Below, one piece after another: positions 55,712 through 64,000 of a stretch of 64,000 nt of DNA. Position numbers and translations under genes: made by a program. The DNA comes from Cololabis saira. Taxonomy: Eukaryota; Chordata; Actinopteri; Beloniformes; Belonidae. Position 1 is the stretch's first letter; each line of letters opens with the position of its first letter. The notes beneath the pieces are model-generated. The model was not told where the DNA came from, made no database searches, and saw only the letters and a list, made by a program, of their open reading frames with translations. Location of the stretch: assembly GCF_033807715.1 (NCBI RefSeq), contig NC_084599.1, positions 13,827,125 through 13,891,124 on the forward strand, written 5' to 3'.

Positions 55712-56582
55712 TTAAAGGGAAAGTTCGGTTTTTTACAACCTGGACCTTATTTCTGGCATTTTTTATGGTCGTATACTCACCCAGGCAAGTTTGGTGTCAT
55801 TTGGAGTCCTTTGGAAGATATTAGGGGTTTTTTTGCGAGCCGCTTCTCCATATAACGGTAGCGGATGGGGCACAGCGGGACACAGACGATGCAGCGTCTA
55901 AATAACACATGATTGCCGCGAAACTCTTCATTTCTTTTATGAATCACTAGATCTGCTTCCGGGACCTGTTGTTTCATCCGGGGCTTTGTGTGTAACAAAT
56001 AAATCAGTTTGTAAACAAGACCTCTGAACTCATGACGTCATCTCTGTGCGCGCACTCTGTCCTCCGTTCAGTGAGCTCTTCAGCCGTATACTCTGGCTCA
56101 AAACGGTAAGGACGTCCATCATATTCAAAGTCGTCGTCCACAACCTCAGAATTTGACAAATATTCAGACATGTTTCAAATAACTAACAGTAAACTAACAG
56201 TAGTGAACTCCAGCTGTACACAGAGCTGTGTCTGCGATGCACGCACAGAGATGACGTCATGAGTTCAGAGGTCTTGTTTACAAACGGATTTATTTGTTAC
56301 ACACACAGCCCCGGATGTAGACAACAGGTCCTGGAAGCAGATCTAGTGATTCATAAAAGAAATGAACGAGTTTCGAGGCAATCATGTGTTATTTAGACGC
56401 TGCATCGTCTGTGTCCCGCGAGTGCCCTATGCGCTACCGTTATATGGATAAGAGGCTCGCACAAAACTCCTTATATCTTCCGAAGGACTCCAAATGACAC
56501 CAAACTTGCCTGGGTGAGTATACGACCATAAAAAATGCCAGAAATAAGGTCCAGGTTGTAAAAAAACGAACTTTCCCTTTAA
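55712..56582. mobile_element. Long-inverted-repeat element flanked by TTAA
   Basis: The two halves (about 55716-56060 and 56230-56578) are diverged inverted copies, both starting AAAGGGAAAGTTCG at the outside. TTAA lies at both borders (55712-55715, 56579-56582), the duplication used by Kolobok and piggyBac elements. No transposase is present, so it is non-autonomous; Kolobok is the likelier guess. Confidence 0.85.
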
Positions 56583-57632
56583 GTGTTGAATTTTAACACT
56601 GTTGTCTCTTTGTGTTTCAACCACACTGCTTTGCCTTTTCTAGGGTGGAAATTTAGCGTGACATTACTTATTTTCTCCATTTCAGCTTGGTTACCTAGTG
56701 ACTACATTTTTACTAACTGAAATGTCAAGATTTTCTTCTGCAGAATCCTCTGTTGTGTAAGAAAATGAGAGTTTTTTCCAGCTGGGGTTTTATTCTCTTG
56801 ATTGTAAATAGTCTAACTCATGCTGCTTGTTCTAACAAACTTCCACTAGGACCCCAAAGTTACAACAACAACAACGGTCATGACTCAAGCATTAATGAGA
56901 CTAACCACAAAGAATAAAGAGCCAGATTGAAACATGTTGGACTGGGTTTTGTCTTCTCCTCTGGTTGTGTTTTCATCTGTGATGAAACCATCGCCACATT
57001 TCCCACACTCCTCTTATTGCTACTCAAGAGTGAGGCAGTTAGAGGGAATCCTGCTGACAGCCACGCGCTCCTCTGATCCCACACAGCGTCATCTAAAGAA
57101 GATTTGGATGCAGTGCATGTGTGTACGCTCTAAAAGTCAGCTAACACTGAGAGTGATGCTGAAACTTCCCACAAATGATTTGCACCTCCTGATATTAATA
57201 GAAAGACTACCATCATCCCTATTACAACTACAGTCCACTGCAGTGCTGTCATGAAATGAGCGCATAGAGGATGTGACGAAGAATATTAAAACTTTAGCTG
57301 GTTAAAAACTTAAAAAAAGAAGAGGGATAAAAGATATACAAAGGAATGCATGTTCATGTTTTCCCCTGGAAGGCAGTTTTATGCTCTGTGTGTGCATGTG
57401 TGCAATGATGGGATGTATTATTGACTTATTGCATTAGAAGAACTCCATGTTTCATGCTCACGCACTAACATTGCCCTCAGAGAAATAAAGGGATCAGATC
57501 AGACTGAGCACACAAGCTCAGGCCCACACCCACCCACTCACACTCACACAGACGCACATTATGATAGTTGTGCGAACGCAAAATGTTTTAGCTCTTGCAA
57601 CCGCTTCTGGGGGTTTGTGTTCTTTTGCAACG

Positions 57633-57663
<31 letters not shown>

Positions 57664-58446
57664 ACACACACACTGACATCTCTCAGTGTCAATACGCTGT
57701 CTACAACTCCATCCTGCCTCTCCACGGAAAGCTTTCAGAAGCGGCAAAGCTGTGAGATCAGGCGGGCAGAGTTTCGAGGGTCGTGTGACGGATTAGAAGT
57801 TGCTCTTCAGCGGTGGTGCGAGTGGAGCGGCTGAGCAGCTGTCAGCACGGCTAATGTGAAGGAAGGAGGAGGACAGAGAGAGAGAAAGTGGAAGGTCGGG
57901 GTTGGCGTGTGTGTGAAGGCAGGTGGAAGAAGGGGATGAGAACATAAAACGAAGAGAAAGAAAGTTGTCCGGAGAGAGGGAGGGAAAGGAAAATAGTTGT
58001 GTGTGAGCTTCTGGTTTCTGCTCTAAGCCCCTGACAACACCCCGTCACCCAGAGTGTGTGTCTGTGGTGTCTGTGCGCGCGCAGCCCCATCTCCGGAGTA
58101 ATCTAGAGCCACGCATGACGGACCGAGTGTGTCCAATTTATAGGAAATAGAGCCTGGCTCAAATATAACTGTGCTTTATGAGAGTGGTCCATTTCTTCTG
58201 CTTCTTTTTTCACACAGAGTGTGTGTATGTGTGTTTCTGAGTGAGGAGGAGAGAATTTGCTCCACTGAGATTTCTCTCACCATGGCCGCAGAGAAGAGTT
58301 TAGATGTGAAACTGAGCTCCGACAGGCAAAAAAACATAACCAAAAGAAATACACAAACATTACACACACACAAATATACAGCAACAATCTATTTTCCTTA
58401 AAGGGGACAACATTAAAGGGGATATATATATATATTTTGCTTAGTG
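56583..58446. other. Intergenic region with (CA)n
   Basis: No gene is recognised. A (CA)n tract at 57633-57673 is broken once by TA. Confidence 0.55.
57633..57673. repeat. (CA)n microsatellite
   Basis: A CA dinucleotide tract of about 41 bp with one interruption. Confidence 0.96.
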
Positions 58447-58672
58447 CAGTGTTTCCCAATCCTGGTCTTGGGGCCCCCCTATCCTGCATGTTTTAGATGC
58501 TACTCTGCTTCAGCACACCGTGATACAAGTAGCTGTGCCATCAACAGAGTTGTGTAGACCTTGATGACGAGGTAATAAGGACGATTAATTTGAATCAGGA
58601 CTATTGAGGCAAGGAAACATCTAAACCATGCAGGACAGGGCCTCCCCCGAGGACCAGGATTGGGAAACACTG
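58447..58672. mobile_element. hAT-type MITE
   Basis: A 226-bp element with ends CAGTGTTTCCCAATCCTGGT / ACCAGGATTGGGAAACACTG. The flanking 8-mers GCTTAGTG and GCTCATGG agree at 6 of 8 bases, so the duplication is old. Confidence 0.85.
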
Positions 58673-59439
58673 GCTCATGGTATGAAAACTAGAAGTAGTA
58701 GAGGAGAATTTTCCAACCTCTTCATCATTAAATCCAGTCAACTTCACGTCTTGCTGCATTCACTGACCCTCAGAAATGGTAGCACAGCGTTTTAATGCTA
58801 ATCTCAAAAGGAGGGAACCTCCCACTGAGTAGGGGGGTTTGGAGTCGAGTGCATGACTGCACCCTGTAAAACCAGCTACTATAAACAGAGTTGTAAAGAC
58901 ATGGTTGAAATCGTAGCTGTTATACTTTATCTCTGTCGTTTCTTCATACAAAGACATCAAGAAGTTGCATCAACTTCTGAACACAAGTAATTGTATGTTC
59001 CATTAAAGTTATCGTTTCTAAGATTGTTTCCTGGCTGATTTGATAATAGAGACATTAACTCTACAAAGAACACTACTTGAACAGTCATTCATGTTTACTG
59101 ATATAAGTGAGAGAACGTTATTCACTTAAAAACCATGGATTAGGTAGATAATGTCTGTAAAAATGCCAATTGTCTTTTTGTAAAATCAACATTCAGCACC
59201 TGACGTCAGACTCGGCGTTAGCAACTGTGTATATGAAAGATAAAAGAAATTACAAAAATGTGGAGAGTTGATATATTTGTGGTACAAAGATTCTTACAAT
59301 ATCTAAGTGGGTTGGTTTTATTAATTTGAGAGTTCCTGTTCAATTACAGCACAAGAATCCACAAAGTTGTTCTGTATCAACAAGGAAAGTATTAGAAAAT
59401 GACTTTTCTTCATCTTAATGGAAAATGTCGGCATTTTGA

Positions 59440-59540
59440 AACAAAACATTGTGTAGGGTCGAGATGGTTAACAAGTACTGTAGAAATGAATTGCCCTTTG
59501 GGACTAATAAAGTATTCTGAATCTGAATCTGAATCTGAAG
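59440..59540 (+). mobile_element. 3' tail of a non-LTR retrotransposon with (TCTGAA)n
   Basis: AATTGCCCTTTGGGACTAAT then AAAGTATTC and (TCTGAA)n is a common fish LINE 3' terminus. Confidence 0.65.
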
Positions 59541-62500
59541 TTCCCAAATGTATATACATAATTAACATGTATATACATACTGAGTGAGACGGTGAAAACA
59601 GCAAACCACAAAAATCCTGTCATATAATCCATGGAGTACAGTGCAAGCACTTGTTTTTGATAGCTCTGATTATTAGCCTAAACACTTTCAACATTATGGA
59701 TAGGCTTCGTACAGACTCAGATCTGTGTGTGACTTTCATGATACTTCAGGGCCTGGAACATATGGAAGTTGTGGCTGGTTGTATAAGAAATGGGAGTAAA
59801 CACAACCAGATTACGAATGGTGGCGGTACAATTGGATGTGGCTGCAACAAGAAGATAGCTACTCTTTTAAATTAAACTGTGAAGTTAGTCTGCACTACAA
59901 AGGCTACAGGGCTTCTAAAAAAATAAAAATCAAATGAAAGTGCATGAAAATGTTTTGCCCCATGCATTTGTGTCACATTGTTTCACTAAGGGCATGCACT
60001 GCACTGAATAACATAATACATCACTGTCAAGGCTGGTGATATCAAACATGGAGTACAATTGATCTGACTGAATTAAAAAGGTTGACTATTTCTTTAAAAA
60101 TTATGGCTGTAAAGAACTGTGGGATGGAATTATCTCATGGAAATAAACAAGAGGATGTTTGGCTGTGAGCAGCCAGGAACAATAATATTTTACTTTGTGA
60201 CTTTTTAAAATCATTTTTTGTTATCAACTCTGATGATGCAGAAATATTGAGCATTAAATCTCATTGCACTACTCAGATGTGTGTGATGTAGCCCTTTAAG
60301 AACATAAACACCTGTCACGTTACAGCTAGAGTCACATCATTGCAAAGCCAACTGTCTGTTTTTTAAAGCATCAACACAGTCTTTTCTTTGGTCCTCATGA
60401 GTTTCTTCTACCCTGTTTCTTTGACCTCTTGACATTTTTGTGCTCATGAAACGAGGATACGAGGTGAGTTGTTTTGCTTTTTTGACAGTTCAACCACACT
60501 CAGGAACAGGGTAACTTAGGAAAACCCGGATGAGTGACGGACATAAGACAATAAAAAACAAAACAAAAGAAAAGCAATCCAAAAGCAAAACCCCCTAAAA
60601 AAACAAAAAAACAACAACAACCAAAAAAGGAAAACAGACTAAAACAAATCCTACAGACTGCAACATTTGGTTCAATTATTAGTCTTTACATGCTGCAGTG
60701 TGAGAAGATCATGGATTGTCTTGTCAGTGTATGTTGGGACTTAGACTGAGATCTTTTGCCTTTAAGTCCGCGGTTTATAAGTAAACCAAAAAAAAATCAT
60801 TACATTTAATTCTGATGACTGGGCTTATACAATGCAGCCATTTCACAGTTGCCAGTTACAGTGTTCCCACTCAATACTGGACCGATCCAAACACTTGTGA
60901 GCCCATAAATCCTGTAGACCGTAAAAGATGGAAAATTAGGCCCCGGCTTCAATAAAACCAGAATCCTCCTGCAAGACTTTTATTGCTTATGATTCATGAC
61001 TTACAAAACTAAAGAAAAATCTCAAAGAAATGACAGCGAAAAACACTGAAAATACTGTCTATCAGCAGGTACAGTGTCCCATTTTAGTCCCATTTTACAC
61101 ACACACACGCACACATAGACACACATACATATACAGCGAAGACCGGAGGACGGGCTCTGCAGTCTTCAGCTTTAGCAGTGAGCCATCATGGCACCTCTGA
61201 TTTCTAACCAGCAGACTAATATTCTTGTGCATTGATGTAGGAATGTTTCACACATACACGGGAATACTCTCACACTAATACTCTCACAGCTATGCGTCAA
61301 GAAATCGATAGCAGCCTTGTACTTCCTTCCAGCACAAAATGCAACAACTTCTTCAAAATTGAGGTTTTCACAAATTCTTGTCAGATCTTCTACATAACAT
61401 CCCATCTACGAGGAGACATGCCCCTCGCAGCACATCCTATCTGCCTACACGTGTGCACAAAACACACTGTCTGTGCACTTTGTCTGACATCAGTGATATT
61501 TTTGCACCACTGCAGCACCCTACAATCACACACAAGACTTCTCATCCTTCTTGGCGCACCAACCGACTCCCCGTCCTCTGATAAATAACTATCATCTTAT
61601 GTCTGCTAAACAGCTCTATATTTGTCGCTGGAGGTAAACTAACAATCGGCCGGGAGAAATGGCAACACACTCCAAACAGGAAGTATTGTGTGTATGGAAA
61701 AGTTCAGGCATGCAGCTGAGAGGTCATGCTCTTGAGGGCCAAATGTCTCTTTTACGAATATGATATAACACAGGAACGATGGACACGGGCAACTTGCAGC
61801 CCCTTTAAGCTTCCCTTTGAATAAACAATCCCATAATGACAACCTAAAGATTTAGTGGGTGCATTATATGTGTGGGTGTGTGTTTCAGTGTTTGCTGCTG
61901 TTGTGTGAAAGCTGATGACAGTGTCAGATTGAAGATGGGGAGGGGGGGATAAGAGGATGCAGTGATGCATGGCAAGAGAGACCAAAACAGGAGTGTTAAT
62001 GTTCTCAGGCCTGGGGCTTTGACTTTAGCTGTGCCCTTGAGATTCATTGAACGTGTGTGTGTGGGGTTTTTTTTTTGTGCTTTAAAGGAAGAATGTGAGT
62101 TGATTGCTCTGTTTGAATGCGTGTCTATCAGTGAAAGTGTGCAGGCCCTACTAAGAAGTTAAACTTCCTTCATAAATAAAACTCTTCATGTGCATCCACA
62201 TGAAAGCACTAAATAGTACTGGCTTGATCGTAAACCAAGCCATGGAAATCAATAAATATACTTGCATCTATGCACAAACATAGAGAGTGACACATACACA
62301 CATACGAATAACCAAGCCCTCTTTTTTTTCTTTTCTTTTTCTTTTTTTACAACTGCCTGCATATATATGGTGGCTTAGTGCCGAGGTTGCCAAAAAAAAC
62401 TTCTTTTTTTTTTAAATATATGCAATGTGATTTTGCAAATGTACGTTTTCCTGCACATATGTGGGAGTAAAGGTGACACCAGCCCTCTGACAGTCTAATC

Positions 62501-64000
62501 TAACAAACTTTATTAGGACCTGAGACAGATTCTGTCAAAGAGGACTAAAATCACAGTGAAGTACAGAAAGACAGACAAAGACAGAAGACTGTGATGGATG
62601 TTGTGTGTGTTAGTGATAAAGCATTGGTGTGTGTGTAGTGTGGTGTGATGTGCGTAAATGAGTGTCTGGTGTTTTTGTGGTTCTGTTTGATGTAACCCCC
62701 TGATTTGTGCAAGAGCTGAAACAGTCGGAGCTGCAGAGACACTTAAAGCAGTGAGGTTGACCTCCAACACGAGTTCAGCAACAACTTCCGGTCAAATCAC
62801 AGTTGGTACCGGCGTGTTGGGTCAGAGTCATGCAGCAGACCTCCCCCAGTGCACTAGATTCATTGTCCATGCATACCGGTAAGCGTAGGCGATGGGCCCC
62901 CATTCCCAAGATGGCTGAAAGTGGAAACAGCCCAGGATCCACGGAGGGCACCAGTCAGCAGGACCCGCCCCCCACACACCTGCAGCACTGAAGAGACGTC
63001 ACAGGGGTAGAGACGGAGGGCCACCTGCCCCAACACCTGCCCACTGCCCTAAGAGGGGCACGGCACATGCACTCTGTCCAGGAGGCACAGGACAGCCAAG
63101 CCCGCTTTACACTTACGTCTTAATCATGCCAATTTGGATCCACTCAGCTTAGAACGTGAATATGAGGTTGGCCCGTCCATCAGTAAAGTTGCCTCGCATG
63201 TCAGTTGGGCTGGATTCCCGTGTCTGAAGCTAACTTTGCTCTTTCTCCATCCCACCTTTAGTTCCCGCCCAGCGTCTCAACCGCCCTGTGATGGACAGGG
63301 TGAAAACAGGGCAGGATGGAGGAGGAGGGGGTTCCAATCATTGTCCATTCATATATCTCTTGCCCGTGCTGCTCACAGAGATGCTCTGTGATGGCTCTGC
63401 CCCCAATTAAACACACTCAGTCACTCATACATGAACACGCTAGTACTTCTAATGCTCCAGAGGCCCACTTGCACATTAACAGTTGGGTCATAAACTGCAG
63501 CCTGGTTTGTTCAATGCAACATGAGCTCGACTTAGAGACGTGTCCAGTCACATTGTGTAGAGTCACTGTTAAGTTCATGACAGACTCAGCCCCCTTCATC
63601 ACTTTTTTTTTTCTTTCACGTGCAGCCACTATGAACCTGCCCCACTACAACTAAAGCTTGTCAGAGACAGTAAGGCTCATAGTTAAACCATACAGACATA
63701 GAGACCTGAAGATGAACACACGCACACACACAAAGACAACACAGGTTATGGTAGTCATCATAGGAAGACTTCTGGCTGACTTTACAGGAAAATGACCTTT
63801 AAGAGGAACTTAACACCAGACTGAAAAGCAGCCCCCCGAGCTATTAGGAAGCAAGTTTCCATTCAGAACATTTTGTGCATTAAAACGTTGTATTGACGTG
63901 TGAATGTGCTACAGAAACAGGCTTTAATCAATCAGTTCATCTGTGAGGTTTATTCCACAGTTGTTTGAAGAAGAAAAAAAACACCTCCACAACTGTTTAT
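59541..64000. other. Right-hand region without recognised exons
   Basis: No coding exon is seen. GCAATAAAAG on the minus strand near 60980 could be a poly(A) signal, so 60980-64000 might be a long 3' UTR of a minus-strand gene starting beyond the right edge. Around 62800-63300 the DNA is GC-richer and may be an old repeat. Confidence 0.4.

Noticed and set aside
1..64000. CRISPR arrays, bacterial operons, riboswitches, rRNA or tRNA genes
   Set aside because: The DNA is from a vertebrate; no direct-repeat/spacer pattern, cloverleaf or rRNA segment was seen by eye.

Overview
The window is nuclear DNA of a ray-finned (teleost) fish. The genes are split into short exons by GT-AG introns. The coding exons match vertebrate genes. 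The rest is AT-rich and full of typical fish repeats: Tc1/mariner, hAT and PIF/Harbinger-like MITEs, tails of non-LTR elements, and (TA)n/(GT)n microsatellites. Almost none of the long open frames in the noncoding parts look real.

Four protein genes are supported, all in the first 35 kb. (1) ipo13 (importin-13), minus strand: exon 1 (6344-6412) and exon 2 (76-201); the rest runs off the left edge. (2) A mucin-like single-pass membrane glycoprotein, plus strand, five coding exons from 9066 to 17746, 332 residues; I could not assign a known symbol. (3) A coiled-coil gene, minus strand, 22193-27840, called ccdc163 from its position head-to-head with mmachc; eleven coding exons were placed and one exon join is unresolved. 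(4) mmachc, plus strand, five coding exons from 28602 to 34425, 266 residues, complete. Genes 2 and 3 converge tail to tail near 19.4-19.6 kb. Genes 3 and 4 share a compact promoter (about 28.3-28.6 kb) with two ZNF143/THAP11-type words. MMACHC makes the cytosolic cobalamin-processing protein and importin-13 is a nuclear transport receptor, so the genes share no obvious pathway.

From 34.8 kb to the right edge I find no host exon. This half holds a 5'-truncated LINE ORF2 fragment (38.7-39.3 kb), a decayed endogenous retrovirus with pol and env pieces (about 42.5-45.2 kb) cut by a PIF/Harbinger-like MITE, several hAT MITEs with target-site duplications, and a long-inverted-repeat element flanked by TTAA (55.7-56.6 kb).

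The most interesting structures are: the shared mmachc/ccdc163 promoter; a perfect 41-bp-arm hairpin inside a LINE that splits a minisatellite; a 2.1-kb composite element made of two different tandem arrays in mmachc intron 2; the unassigned mucin-like gene; and the env transmembrane frame that is still open inside an otherwise broken provirus.
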